Position numbers and translations under genes: made by a program
Notes under the pieces: generated by a model
Database searches by the model: none
What the model was told of the DNA's origin: nothing
The model's input: only the letters and a program-made list of their open reading frames with translations
In this document: one piece after another, positions 17,887 through 26,625 of the stretch
Layout: the number at the start of each line of letters is the position of its first letter
How positions within the stretch are numbered: position 1 is the stretch's first letter
Source of the DNA: Candidatus Viadribacter manganicus
GTDB lineage: Bacteria > Pseudomonadota > Alphaproteobacteria > Caulobacterales > Aquidulcibacteraceae
Assembly: GCF_001679665.1 (NCBI RefSeq)
Contig: NZ_CP013244.1
Coordinates: 620,001 to 684,000 of the forward strand
Reading direction: 5' to 3'
Length of the DNA: 64,000 nt

Positions 17887-18684
17887 GTGAGCCAACACCC
17901 AATCCCCGTCTTGCTTTACGAGATCATCCAAGATCTTCGCGCACGGCATCGGGAACGTGCGCCGCTGATCGGCGTCGCAGGCGCACAAGGTTCAGGCAAG
18001 AGCTATCATTGCCGTCTGCTGGCGATGGCGAACCAGCCGCGCTACGCGCACTTTTCGCTGGATGATGTCTACCGCTCGCGCACCTATCGCGAAGAGTTGG
18101 CGACAGAGACACATCCGCTCTTCATCACCCGCGGCCCGCCAGGCACGCATGATCTTGAATTGGCGTCGCAAACGATCGAGCGCATCCGGCGCGCGGATCC
18201 GAGCGTCCGCCTGCCCCGCTTCGACAAGCTAAAGGACGACATCGTTCCGGCAAACGACTGGCCGCCCTTTCCTGGACCAGCGGAGGCCATCATTTTCGAT
18301 GGCTGGTGCCTCGGCGCCGATTCGCTCGACGCCGCCAGCCTCGATGCGCTCGTGAATGCACTTGAGCGCAACGAGGATGTCACCGGCGTCTGGCGCGAGA
18401 CAGTCGCGTACGAATTACGCGCCAACTATCAGCCTTTCTTCCTCACGTTCGACGCACTGGTTTACCTGCAAGCGCCCTCCTGGGAAATCGTGCGGACATG
18501 GCGCGGCCAGCAGGAGGAAGCGGCGCGGGGACGGCCATTAACGCCAGAAGAAAATGCGGCGCTGGATCGCTTCGTCATGCATTACGAGCGGATCACACGC
18601 GCCATGCTCGATGGACGCCATCGCGCGAAATGGATTGTGCATCTCGACGAAGCGCGAAACGTTACACGGATCGAAGAACGCTGA
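17887..18684 (+). CDS. D-glycerate 3-kinase-like P-loop kinase
   Basis: 265 residues from GTG 17887, chosen for the GAGGAGC just upstream. Walker A is GVAGAQGSGKS (about residues 29-39). Then FSLDDVYRSR, an ITRGPPGTHD block and FDGWCLG, diagnostic of the plant-type glycerate kinase group related to phosphoribulokinase and uridine kinase. It would phosphorylate D-glycerate to 3-phosphoglycerate in the cytosol. thrB starts 3 bases after its stop. Confidence 0.88.
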   Translation: MSQHPIPVLLYEIIQDLRARHRERAPLIGVAGAQGSGKSYHCRLLAMANQPRYAHFSLDDVYRSRTYREELATETHPLFITRGPPGTHDLELASQTIERIRRADPSVRLPRFDKLKDDIVPANDWPPFPGPAEAIIFDGWCLGADSLDAASLDALVNALERNEDVTGVWRETVAYELRANYQPFFLTFDALVYLQAPSWEIVRTWRGQQEEAARGRPLTPEENAALDRFVMHYERITRAMLDGRHRAKWIVHLDEARNVTRIEER

Positions 18685-18687
18685 TCT

Positions 18688-19644
18688 ATGGCCGTCTACA
18701 CAACCCTGTCCGATAGCGATGTCGCCGCGCTCATGGCGCAGTACGACATTGGCAATGCTGTGACCTGCGAGGGCATCGCCGAGGGCGTCGAGAACACCAA
18801 CTACAAACTGACGACGCCGCAGGGCCGCTTCATCCTCACGTTGTTCGAAAAACGCGTCTCCGAAACAGACCTGCCGTTCTTCATGGGCGTGATGGAACGG
18901 CTGGCGGCGCGGCGGTTTCCGGCGCCAATGCCGATTGCGGCGCGCAGCGGCTCACACCTCGTGCGCGTGGCCGGCAAGCCCGCGGCGATTGTCTCGTTTC
19001 TCGACGGCGTTTGGCCGCGCGTGTGGAATGGCGCCCATTGCGCGGCGATTGGCGATGCGTTGGCGCGCATGCATGTGGCGCTGGATGGTTTCGAGCAGAC
19101 GCGCGCGAATAGGCTCAGCATCGATGGCTGGGAAACGCTGATCAAACCGCGCCTCAGCGAGGCTGAAGCTCTGCGGCCAGGATTGGCGGCCGAGGTGGCG
19201 CGCGATCTTGCGGAAGTGCGCGCGGCTTGGCCGAGCCAGCTCCCGCGCGGCGCCATTCATGCCGATCTCTTTCCGGACAACGCCTTCTTCGTCGGCGACC
19301 AGCTCAGCGGCGTCATCGACTTCTATTTCGCCTGCACCGATTTGCTCGCTTACGATTTAGCGGCGTGCCTGAACGCGTGGTGCTTCGATGGCGTCCGCTA
19401 CGATTTGGAACGCGGACGAGCGATGATCCAAGCCTACGCCAACGTGCGCCCACTCAGCGCCGGCGAACGCGCTGCCCTGCCGGTGCTGGCGCGCGGCGCG
19501 GCGCTGCGCTTCTTCGCGACACGCCTCACCGATTGGAGCACGACGCCAGAGGGCGCGACCGTGACGCCGAAGGATCCGCTGGAGTATGCGGACAAGTTGA
19601 GGTTCCATCGCCAAGCGCAGCGAGCGGCCGACTATGGCGCCTAG
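18688..19644 (+). CDS. thrB: Homoserine kinase (APH-fold type)
   Basis: 318 residues. N-lobe EGVENTNYKL, the phosphotransferase loop IHADLFPDNAFF and VIDFYFACTDLLAYDLAACLNAWCF are those of the choline-kinase-like homoserine kinase of proteobacteria, unrelated to the GHMP enzyme. It phosphorylates homoserine in threonine synthesis. The gene begins 3 bases after the glycerate kinase and overlaps the next small membrane-protein gene by 11 bases. Confidence 0.93.
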   Translation: MAVYTTLSDSDVAALMAQYDIGNAVTCEGIAEGVENTNYKLTTPQGRFILTLFEKRVSETDLPFFMGVMERLAARRFPAPMPIAARSGSHLVRVAGKPAAIVSFLDGVWPRVWNGAHCAAIGDALARMHVALDGFEQTRANRLSIDGWETLIKPRLSEAEALRPGLAAEVARDLAEVRAAWPSQLPRGAIHADLFPDNAFFVGDQLSGVIDFYFACTDLLAYDLAACLNAWCFDGVRYDLERGRAMIQAYANVRPLSAGERAALPVLARGAALRFFATRLTDWSTTPEGATVTPKDPLEYADKLRFHRQAQRAADYGA

Positions 19645-20041
19645 CATTCAGTCACCTACTCGATCACAGCATACTAACTCAGCGTCTGGGACATGGTTCA
19701 TTGCGCGATTTGCGACGATCCTTCCCGCTGGCTTGATCGCACTAGTCGTGACCAAGTTGGACAGCGAACGTGGTCAATCCCTATCAGTCTATCTGATGAC
19801 AGGCGCTGTCGCGGCGATCGCAGGCGCTAGCGTCGGGCTTGCTGCCGTGCTCGTCGCCACGTCACCAGCAAAGATTGTCGTTTTATTTGCTGCGGCTCTC
19901 ATCGGCGCATTTCAAGGCGCGGCCGTCGTTTGGTTCATCGTCGGACCAGACCTTGCCCTTCCACCAGCTTGGAGCAATGATCCAAAAACTCGGGACGAGC
20001 GCGAAGACGGAACACCGAATCCGCCTACAGCCGCGCCATGA
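19634..20041 (+). CDS. Small membrane protein of unknown function
   Basis: 135 residues with about three hydrophobic segments ([41 protein letters not shown] and [21 protein letters not shown]) and a polar Pro-rich tail. It overlaps thrB by 11 bases and its TGA overlaps the rnhA start (ATGA), which argues it is translated. Base use is slightly less GC-rich than its neighbours. No family recognised. Confidence 0.65.
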   Translation: MAPSIQSPTRSQHTNSASGTWFIARFATILPAGLIALVVTKLDSERGQSLSVYLMTGAVAAIAGASVGLAAVLVATSPAKIVVLFAAALIGAFQGAAVVWFIVGPDLALPPAWSNDPKTRDEREDGTPNPPTAAP

Positions 20042-20478
20042 GCAATACGGTGGACATTTGGACGGACGGCGCGTGCAGCGGAAACCCCGGTCCGGGCGGC
20101 TGGGGCGCGATCTTGCATTATGCCGGCGTTGAGAAAGAGCTCTCAGGCGCCGAGGCCGCGACCACCAACAACCGCATGGAGCTGATGGCGGCGATCCAGG
20201 CGCTCGACGCATTGAAGCGGTCGAGCAAAGTGCGGCTGCACACCGATTCCAAATACGTGATGGATGGCGTCACAAAATGGATCCACGGCTGGAAGAAGAA
20301 CGGCTGGAAAACAGCCGACAAGAAGCCCGTGAAGAACGAAGACCTCTGGAAGCGGCTCGATGAAGCCAATGCGCGTCACGAAGTGACCTGGAAATGGGTC
20401 AAGGGCCACGCCGACAACGAGATGAACAATCGCGCCGACGAACTGGCGCGCAACGCGATCGGTACGCTGAAGAGCTAG
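20038..20478 (+). CDS. rnhA: Ribonuclease HI
   Basis: 146 residues. Catalytic residues are in the standard places: Asp10 ([11 protein letters not shown]), Glu48 (NRMELMA), Asp70 (HTDSKYV) and Asp134 (NRADELAR). The enzyme cuts the RNA strand of RNA-DNA hybrids. It is coupled to the preceding gene by ATGA. An RNase HII gene lies at 39022, so both types are encoded here. Confidence 0.97.
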   Translation: MSNTVDIWTDGACSGNPGPGGWGAILHYAGVEKELSGAEAATTNNRMELMAAIQALDALKRSSKVRLHTDSKYVMDGVTKWIHGWKKNGWKTADKKPVKNEDLWKRLDEANARHEVTWKWVKGHADNEMNNRADELARNAIGTLKS

Positions 20479-20502
20479 CCCGCCGCTTTCCACATCCAAC
20501 GA

Positions 20503-20530
20503 GCGTCAGCCTGAGCCTCTCGAAGGCGGA
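20503..20530 (+). repeat. REP-like element, copy A
   Basis: The intergenic stretch after rnhA reads GCGTCAGCCTGAG, then CCTCTCGAAGGCGG. It shares its core with copies at 44536-44562 (opposite strand), 44587-44615 and 58935-58967. This core, essentially CTTCGACAAGCTCAG and its complement, is a widespread intergenic repeat in alphaproteobacteria. Confidence 0.65.
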
Positions 20531-20588
20531 GCGGGCCACCCGCGTCTTTGGGATTGCATCACGCCGACGGCGCGCGCAGCGTTCTTCC

Positions 20589-21062
20589 ATGCGCCTCGTC
20601 CTCTTCTTCGCCGCCCTGCTCTTCGCGCCCGCCGCTTTCGCGCAGGACGTTTCCGATCTTCGCTGGCTCCGCGGCTGCTGGCAGACAGAGCCGCCACGCG
20701 AGGCGGAAAGCGGCGCGACATTCACGGAAGTGTGGATCGCGCCCGAAGCGCCGATCATCCTTGGCTACGATTATCACGAGGGCGAAGGCGAGATTCAGGG
20801 CTGGTCGCAGATGCGCATCGAGTCCAATGGCGCGCCCGAACTTGTCGATATGCCGCTCGGCTCGTTTCCAATCCGCTATCGGCTGATGGACGAAGAGGTC
20901 GACAACCACGTGAGCTTCCAAAATCTCGAGCACGATTTCCCGCAGCGGATCGAATATCGGCGCGAAGGCAATCGTCTCTATCGTCGCATCTCCAATGGCG
21001 GCGTGGATGCGCAAGAATTCATCTTCCACCGCATCCGCTGCCCCGCTAGCTTGCGGCCATGA
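20589..21062 (+). CDS. Exported DUF6265-type protein
   Basis: 157 residues from ATG 20589, giving a signal peptide MRLVLFFAALLFAPAAFA. The mature domain starts with DLRWLRGCWQTE, continues with a TFTEVWIAPEAPIILGYDYHEG strand pair, and has a FQNLEHDFPQRIEYRREG block typical of DUF6265 (single beta-barrel-like domain, unknown function). Its stop overlaps the next gene's ATG by 4 bases, so the two are probably coupled. Confidence 0.8.
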   Translation: MRLVLFFAALLFAPAAFAQDVSDLRWLRGCWQTEPPREAESGATFTEVWIAPEAPIILGYDYHEGEGEIQGWSQMRIESNGAPELVDMPLGSFPIRYRLMDEEVDNHVSFQNLEHDFPQRIEYRREGNRLYRRISNGGVDAQEFIFHRIRCPASLRP

Positions 21063-22219
21063 CGACGCGCAGACATGTGCTGGAGTGGCTCGCCGCAGCG
21101 CCCGTGCTGAGCGCGTGCAGCGGCGGCGGCGCAGATTTGCCCGATCCCGCCGCGGCCTGGCGCGATCCTGGCGCAGCTGAAGCCGATGTGCGCCGCTTTG
21201 CGTTGGCGCATGCGATCCTGGCCCCGAACCCACACAACACGCAGCCATGGCTGGTCGATCTCGACGATGGCGACGCCATCACACTCTATTGCGATCTCGA
21301 CCGGCGCCTGCCCTTCACCGATCCGCTCGATCGTCAGATCACTATCGGCTGCGGCTGCTTTCTCGAACTCTATCGCATGGCTGCGGGGATGGGCGGCTAT
21401 TGGCCGACGATTGAATTCTTCCCCGAAGGCGAGCCAACGCCGCGCTTGGATACGCGCCCCATCGCGCGCGTCACGCTCGGCCCGCAACAGCAACAACCCA
21501 ATGGTTATCCAACGAGCGCGCAAATCACCCGCCGCCGCACAAATCGCAAACCCTTCGAAGCGCGCGTGCCGGATGCGACGATGCTCGATGAACTGGTCAA
21601 CGCAGTCGTCGGCATGGGCGAGGAATATACCGGCGCCATGTTCTGGACGAACGAGGCCGCGCGCGTCGCGCAGGCGCGCGATCTTGTATGGCGCGCCTGG
21701 GACCGCGAGTTGCGCACCGAAGGCGCAGCGGCCGAGACCTATGAATGGCTGCGCTTTGGGCGCGAGGAGATCGCCCGCCATCTCGATGGCTTGAGCATCG
21801 ATGCGCCTGGCATCGGCATCTTCCGCATACTCGGCCAACTCGATCGCGAAGAGCTGATCGATCCGAACTCAGAGGCCAACAAAACCGCCGCGCGCGATTG
21901 GCGCGAACTGGCGATGACTTCGCCGGCGTTTGTCTGGCTTACCTCCAACGGCGATACGCCGGGCGCCCGACTGAATGCGGGCCGCGCCTATGCGCGTTTT
22001 GCGCTAGCGGCGTCCGATGCGGGGCTGGCGATCCATCCGTGGAGCCAAGCGCTGCAGGAATACCAGGAAATGGCCGACCTCTACGCCGAGATGCGCACGT
22101 TCCTTGCGCCGCCCGAAGGCGACACCGTGCAGATGCTGGTGCGGATTGGCTACGGCCAGGATGTGCCGCCATCGCCGCGACGCGGCGTCGACGCTATTCT
22201 CAGGCCGCCTTCACCTTAA
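21059..22219 (+). CDS. Acg-type nitroreductase-fold FMN-binding protein, exported
   Basis: 386 residues. The N terminus has a twin-arginine-like TTRRHVLEWLAAAPVLSAC with a lipobox-like LSAC. The core contains APNPHNTQPW, ITIGCGCFLE, RRTNRKPF and a late GRAYARFALAASDAGLAIHPWSQ, the pattern of the Acg family, a flavin-sequestering relative of nitroreductases with two half-domains. It is coupled to the DUF6265 gene and overlaps the convergent nfeD gene by 20 bases. A periplasmic, possibly lipidated, flavoprotein is inferred. Confidence 0.8.
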   Translation: MTTRRHVLEWLAAAPVLSACSGGGADLPDPAAAWRDPGAAEADVRRFALAHAILAPNPHNTQPWLVDLDDGDAITLYCDLDRRLPFTDPLDRQITIGCGCFLELYRMAAGMGGYWPTIEFFPEGEPTPRLDTRPIARVTLGPQQQQPNGYPTSAQITRRRTNRKPFEARVPDATMLDELVNAVVGMGEEYTGAMFWTNEAARVAQARDLVWRAWDRELRTEGAAAETYEWLRFGREEIARHLDGLSIDAPGIGIFRILGQLDREELIDPNSEANKTAARDWRELAMTSPAFVWLTSNGDTPGARLNAGRAYARFALAASDAGLAIHPWSQALQEYQEMADLYAEMRTFLAPPEGDTVQMLVRIGYGQDVPPSPRRGVDAILRPPSP

Positions 22220-22652
22220 GCGTCGCGCCATCGACAGCGTCGATCACCACGGTTTGCCCAGGCGTCAGCGCATCTTCGCTGACGGCGCGCCAAATCGTGT
22301 CGGCGATTTTCACTGAGCCTGTGCCGTTCGCGAAAACCGTGATCACCCCGCGCGTGCCGATCAACGTCTTGGAACGTTCATTGAGGCCCTCGGCATTGTT
22401 CTCCGAACGCCAGCGTTGAACGATCGGGCGCCCGAACGCGGTCAGCACGATCACGAGCACCGCAAAAATCGCGATGTCGGCAACCCAGTTGCTGAAACCG
22501 GCAAGCGAGATCAGCGCAGTCAGGAACGCGGCAACCGCGGGCCAGAGCAGATACGTCGTGCCCGACGCCATCTCAGCGATGAGCAAGATAAGGCCAAAGA
22601 CCAGCCAGTGCTGCGGGCCGAGGCTCGTCAGGAAGGTGATCAGCGTGTCCAT
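22200..22652 (-). CDS. NfeD-like membrane protein
   Basis: 150 residues: two or three membrane helices (WLVFGLILLIAEMASG, LLWPAVAAFLTALISL and IAIFAVLVIVLTAFG), then a short OB-fold ending GQTVVIDAVDGATLKVKA. NfeD proteins pair with SPFH/stomatin proteins, and the SPFH gene lies just upstream on the same strand (39 bases). The pair sits in the inner membrane and is linked to membrane microdomains or protein quality control. This is a short NfeD1b-type without the ClpP-like protease domain. Confidence 0.9.
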   Translation of the reverse strand: MDTLITFLTSLGPQHWLVFGLILLIAEMASGTTYLLWPAVAAFLTALISLAGFSNWVADIAIFAVLVIVLTAFGRPIVQRWRSENNAEGLNERSKTLIGTRGVITVFANGTGSVKIADTIWRAVSEDALTPGQTVVIDAVDGATLKVKAA

Positions 22653-22691
22653 GCGCTCAATGTAGCGATGCTAGGCAGATTACGCGAGGGC

Positions 22692-23642
22692 TTAGCGCGG
22701 CGCCGGCGTTGGGGCGCGCGGCGCCGTCCAGGGGCCGCCGGCCCCGGCCTCGCCCTGCGCGTTTAGAGCGCGCAGTCCCTCAACCAAGCCGGCAATGCCG
22801 GACAGGTCCGCCGGAATAATGACGGTTCGCTGCTGGTTCGAGGTGGCGAGTTTGCCGAAGGCTTCGACGTATTTGAGGCCCAGGAAGTAACGGATCGCGT
22901 TCACGTCGCCCTTGCCAATGGCTTGAGAGACCATGTCGGTTGCTTTTGCTTCGGCTTCCGCTTCCCGTTCACGGGCTTCGGAGTCGCGGAACGCGGCTTC
23001 GCGGCGGCCTTCAGCTTCAAGGATCGCCGATTGCTTGGCGCCTTCAGCGCGCAACACGGCGGCTTGCTTGTCGCCTTCGGCTTCCAGAATTTGTGCGCGG
23101 CGTTCACGCTCTGCCTTCATCTGCCGCGCCATCGCTTGCGTGAGGTCGGCCGGCGGCTGCAGGTCTTTGATTTCGACGCGCATCACCTTGGTGCCCCACG
23201 CATGGGTAGCGCCGTCGATGACGGTCAAAAGGCGCGCATTGATCGAGTCGCGCTGCGAGAGCACTTCGTCGAGATCCATCGAGCCGACAACGGTACGCAC
23301 GTTGGTCAAGCAGAGGTTCAACACCGCGAGGCGATAATTCTCGACTTCGTACGCGGCCTTGGCGGCGTCCATAACTTGAATGAAGACGATGGCGTCAACC
23401 GAGACCACCGCGTTGTCCTTGGTGATCACGTCTTGGCGCGGCACATCCAGCACCGCTTCCATCATCGACATGCGCTTGCCGATACGATCAACGAAAGGAA
23501 CAAGAAAAGCGATGCCAGGACGCAGCGTCATCGTGTAACGGCCGAAGCGCTCGACAGTGACTTGGAAGCCTTGCGGCACAACCTTGATTGCGCTGAAGGC
23601 CAACACCAGGGCCATCACGGCAAAAATGATTACAACCGTCAT
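22692..23642 (-). CDS. SPFH/Band 7 (stomatin, QmcA-like) protein
   Basis: 316 residues: an N-terminal membrane hairpin ([17 protein letters not shown]), the SPFH domain with [15 protein letters not shown] and [14 protein letters not shown], then an Ala/Glu-rich coiled coil of [19 protein letters not shown] repeats and a Pro-rich tail. QmcA/paraslipin family members oligomerise at the inner membrane. The nfeD gene follows directly. No oddity seen. Confidence 0.92.
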   Translation of the reverse strand: MTVVIIFAVMALVLAFSAIKVVPQGFQVTVERFGRYTMTLRPGIAFLVPFVDRIGKRMSMMEAVLDVPRQDVITKDNAVVSVDAIVFIQVMDAAKAAYEVENYRLAVLNLCLTNVRTVVGSMDLDEVLSQRDSINARLLTVIDGATHAWGTKVMRVEIKDLQPPADLTQAMARQMKAERERRAQILEAEGDKQAAVLRAEGAKQSAILEAEGRREAAFRDSEAREREAEAEAKATDMVSQAIGKGDVNAIRYFLGLKYVEAFGKLATSNQQRTVIIPADLSGIAGLVEGLRALNAQGEAGAGGPWTAPRAPTPAPR

Positions 23643-23706
23643 CGCGTCTCTCTCCGGCCGCTTCTGCGGCGTTGATGCGTTCTCGCGCGGGTAAGCTGCG
23701 TTAAGC

Positions 23707-24189
23707 TCAGCCTAACTGAGCAAGCAAGTATTCCGCGCTGGAAACTTTGTATTCACCAGCTTCTTCAACGTGTAGCTGAGATACCACCCCATCCTTGACG
23801 ATCATTGAATATCGCTTCGATCGCGCGCCCATTCCGAATTTTGAAAAGTCGGCGTCGAGGCCGGTGGCCTTTGCGAAATCCGCGGAGCCGTCCGAAAGCA
23901 TGAGGATTTGGTCAACGACGTTTTGATCCTTCGCCCATGCACCCATGACGAAGTGATCGTTCACAGCCGTGCAAGCGACAGTGTCAATGCCTTTGGCTTT
24001 GAACTCGGCAAGGTGTTCACGAAAGCTTGGCAAATGGCGCGCCGAGCACGTCGGCGTAAAAGCCCCAGGCACGGCAAAGAGCGCCACCGTCTTGCCGGCA
24101 AAGACGTCGCCGGTGCGCATCTGCTTCATGCCCTCGCTGCCTGGAACATTGAACTGCACATCCGGCAGCCGATCACCGACTTTAATCAT
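23707..24189 (-). CDS. Peroxiredoxin (Prx5 type)
   Basis: 160 residues from ATG 24189 ([10 protein letters not shown]) with GGGAG just upstream. Peroxidatic Cys48 lies in [14 protein letters not shown]; Cys73 (VACTAVND) corresponds to the second conserved Cys of the group. SKYSMIV-like and [15 protein letters not shown] ends complete the fold. It reduces peroxides using thiol donors such as glutathione or glutaredoxin. It is separated from the divergent yqgE gene by about 100 bases. Confidence 0.93.
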   Translation of the reverse strand: MIKVGDRLPDVQFNVPGSEGMKQMRTGDVFAGKTVALFAVPGAFTPTCSARHLPSFREHLAEFKAKGIDTVACTAVNDHFVMGAWAKDQNVVDQILMLSDGSADFAKATGLDADFSKFGMGARSKRYSMIVKDGVVSQLHVEEAGEYKVSSAEYLLAQLG

Positions 24190-24287
24190 TGGGAGCTCCC
24201 TCAATTTCAGGGGTTTATGTAGGTGAGCCAAGCTCCAGATGCGAGCGCCCTCTTGCGCGAAAGCGACGGGCGCGGGACCATTGGCCC

Positions 24288-24848
24288 ATGAGCGACACGC
24301 TGACGGGCAAATTATTGGTGGCGATGCCGGGTATCGGTGACCCGCGCTTTGACCGCACCGTCATCATGATGTGCGCGCACGATGCAGAACACGCGATGGG
24401 CGTCGTCATCAACAAGCAAAAGGAAGATCTGACACTGGACGAAGTGTTGGGTCATTTGGGGCTGACGGTCGGTGAGGAAGCGGCCGAGCGACTGGTGCTC
24501 GATGGCGGACCGGTGCGGCCAGATCGCGGCTACGTGCTGCACTCGGAAGATTTCGAAGCCGGTGACGCCACGCAGAGCGTCGCGCCGGGCGTGCGACTCA
24601 CGGCGACGCGCGATGTGCTGGAAGCCGTTGCAAGCGATCATGCGCCGGCAAGCTACGTGCTGGCGCTTGGATGCGCAGGCTGGGACGCGGGCCAGCTTGA
24701 AGATGAAATCCGCCACAACGCTTGGCTCGTCGTCGACTTCGACAAGGCGATCGTTTTCGACGCAACGCTCGATGACAAATGGGCGCGCGCAATAAAAACA
24801 CTGGGTCTTGATCCCTCGCAATTGAGCCAAGCCGCCGGAAACGCGTAA
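24288..24848 (+). CDS. YqgE/AlgH family protein
   Basis: 186 residues from ATG 24288 (MSDTLTGKLLVAMPGIGDPRF). Family marks are MPGIGDPRFDRTVI, GVVINK, GGPVRPDRGYVLHS and a LGCAGWDAGQLEDEI helix. AlgH affects alginate regulation in Pseudomonas, but its biochemical role is unresolved. It is probably monocistronic. Confidence 0.93.
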   Translation: MSDTLTGKLLVAMPGIGDPRFDRTVIMMCAHDAEHAMGVVINKQKEDLTLDEVLGHLGLTVGEEAAERLVLDGGPVRPDRGYVLHSEDFEAGDATQSVAPGVRLTATRDVLEAVASDHAPASYVLALGCAGWDAGQLEDEIRHNAWLVVDFDKAIVFDATLDDKWARAIKTLGLDPSQLSQAAGNA

Positions 24849-24975
24849 GTCCGGATACGCAATCTCGCACGCATTGCAGGTTTATTTTTTCGACACGCTC
24901 TTGTCGCGCCTCCGCGTGCGACCCATGTCGCCTTCCCGCGCCGCACCGGTGCGGGTTTTGTACAAAAGGACATGC

Positions 24976-25617
24976 ATGAGCAAATCCCCGCTTTTCGCTT
25001 ACATTCTGCTTGATCGTTCTGGCTCTATGGAGGGTTGCCGCGACACAACAATCGACGCGTTCAATGAATACGTCATGGGACTGCGGCGGTCCGCTGAAGT
25101 TGACGCGCGCGTCACGCTGACGATTTTCGACTCCGGCAGCATCGATACGCTGCAGCAAGCCGAACCCGCGAAAAGCTCTCTTGAACTGAACCGCCACAAC
25201 TACGTGCCGCGCGCATCCACGCCGCTTCTGGACGCGATCGGCCACGCCGTTGCCGACATCGACAAAGTCGAGCTGCGGCCAAACGAGAAAGTCGGCCTGG
25301 TGATCCTCACCGACGGCCACGAAAACGCCAGCACGGAGCACACCAAGGATACGATCCGCAAGCTGCTGACCGACCGCCAAGATAACAAAGGTTGGCTCGT
25401 CACCTTTCTCGGCGCCGATATCGATGCGTTCGCCGAAGCCGGCGCTATCGGCATCAAAGGCGGCAACTATCTTGCGCTGAAAAAGGCGAAGCTGCGCGAA
25501 TCCATGGGCCACGCCTACGCATCGCAGGCGCGCTACGTCCAATCGGGCGATTTCGATACGGCTGCGTTCCGCGACGACGAACGCAAAGACGTCAACGACG
25601 ACACGCCGAAGAGCTAA
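24976..25617 (+). CDS. von Willebrand factor A domain protein
   Basis: 213 residues from ATG 24976, with AAAAGGA (24964-24970) as binding site. The MIDAS motif is complete: DRSGSM near residue 12, Thr in ASTPLLDAIGHA, and Asp in ILTDGHENAS. A long C-terminal acidic/basic tail (DDERKDVNDDTPKS) has no domain. No signal peptide, so a cytosolic metal-dependent adhesion-type domain. No MoxR ATPase or other partner lies nearby. Confidence 0.9.
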   Translation: MSKSPLFAYILLDRSGSMEGCRDTTIDAFNEYVMGLRRSAEVDARVTLTIFDSGSIDTLQQAEPAKSSLELNRHNYVPRASTPLLDAIGHAVADIDKVELRPNEKVGLVILTDGHENASTEHTKDTIRKLLTDRQDNKGWLVTFLGADIDAFAEAGAIGIKGGNYLALKKAKLRESMGHAYASQARYVQSGDFDTAAFRDDERKDVNDDTPKS

Positions 25618-25656
25618 ATCACTGCGCGGCGCTCCACACGAGGGGCGCCGCGCGCC

Positions 25657-25890
25657 TTACGCGCGCTTCCTCAGCACACGCTCCGTCGAGGCTGGATACT
25701 TCACCAGCGCCGCAGCAGGCCGGACCGGGCGCCGTTCAAGATTGCCGCCGCAATTGGGACACGCCCCTTTGAGCGCGCCATCCGCACAATCGGCGCAGAA
25801 TGTACATTCAAAGCTGCACATGCGTGCGTCCGAACTGTCCGGCGGCAGGTTGCGATCACAAACTTCGCAATTGGGTCGAAGCTGCAGCAT
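25657..25890 (-). CDS. DUF1272 zinc-ribbon protein
   Basis: 77 residues from ATG 25890, which overlaps the stop of the DJ-1 gene (TGATG). It contains LRPNCEVCDRNLPPDS, then CSFECTFCADCAD and CPNCGGNL, the full Cys set of DUF1272, presumably a metal-binding ribbon. Function unknown. Co-translation with the DJ-1/PfpI gene suggests a shared role. Confidence 0.9.
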   Translation of the reverse strand: MLQLRPNCEVCDRNLPPDSSDARMCSFECTFCADCADGALKGACPNCGGNLERRPVRPAAALVKYPASTERVLRKRA

Positions 25891-26573
25891 CACGCGCCTC
25901 CAACCATGCGCTCGATCGCTTCACGCCGCTGCTGAGCAAAACCAGAGAAGAGCTGCTTCACAGCAGCGACGGTTTTCTCCTCCGCGATTTCCGGGCGCCC
26001 GCTATTGAACGGCGGCGCCGGCGCATATTCGATGGCGAGCTGGATCATCTTCGCGACATCGTCACCTGCAAGTTCCGCCGCGATCGTCAGCGCGATATCG
26101 ATGCCGGCAGTGACACCGCCGCCAGTGATGACATTGCCATCGCGCACAACGCGTGCGTCGTCCGGCACAGCGCCAAAGTTTGAAAGCAATTCGCGATAGG
26201 CCCAATGGCTGCCCGCGCGCTTGCCCGCGAGCAGTCCCGCCGCCGCCAGAATAAGCGAGCCGGTGCAGACTGATGTCAGATACTTCGCGCTTTCACCGAG
26301 GCGCTTCACTTCAGCCATAAAATCCGGATCAAGCATCGCATCGGTTTGACCAGGACCGCCCGGGATCATGATCATGTCGGCGCGATCAACATCGGCAAGC
26401 TTGATGAGATCGGCGAACGTAAGCCCCATCTCGGTCTTGAGCGCACCGCCATCTTTCGAGGCGATGACGGTCTCCACGCCAGGCACGCGCGCAAGAACCT
26501 CGTAAGGCCCCGTGAAGTCGAGCTGCGTCAGACGCGGGTAGAGGATGAAAACGATACGGAACGGCTGCGCCAT
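25890..26573 (-). CDS. DJ-1/PfpI family protein, isonitrile hydratase-like
   Basis: 227 residues. The nucleophile elbow is SVCTGSLILAAAGLL with Cys103; IPGGPGQTD and GSHWAYRE plus ITGGGVTAGIDIAL complete the isonitrile hydratase (InhA) pattern. Enzymes of this branch hydrate isonitriles to N-formamides, but substrates are rarely tested. It is divergent from a GlxA-type regulator 52 bases away and coupled to the DUF1272 gene. Confidence 0.88.
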   Translation of the reverse strand: MAQPFRIVFILYPRLTQLDFTGPYEVLARVPGVETVIASKDGGALKTEMGLTFADLIKLADVDRADMIMIPGGPGQTDAMLDPDFMAEVKRLGESAKYLTSVCTGSLILAAAGLLAGKRAGSHWAYRELLSNFGAVPDDARVVRDGNVITGGGVTAGIDIALTIAAELAGDDVAKMIQLAIEYAPAPPFNSGRPEIAEEKTVAAVKQLFSGFAQQRREAIERMVGGA

Positions 26574-26625
26574 CGGGTGGCCTCCATTGACAAGCGCATA
26601 CTGGCGCTGGAAGGCTTTGGCGGAA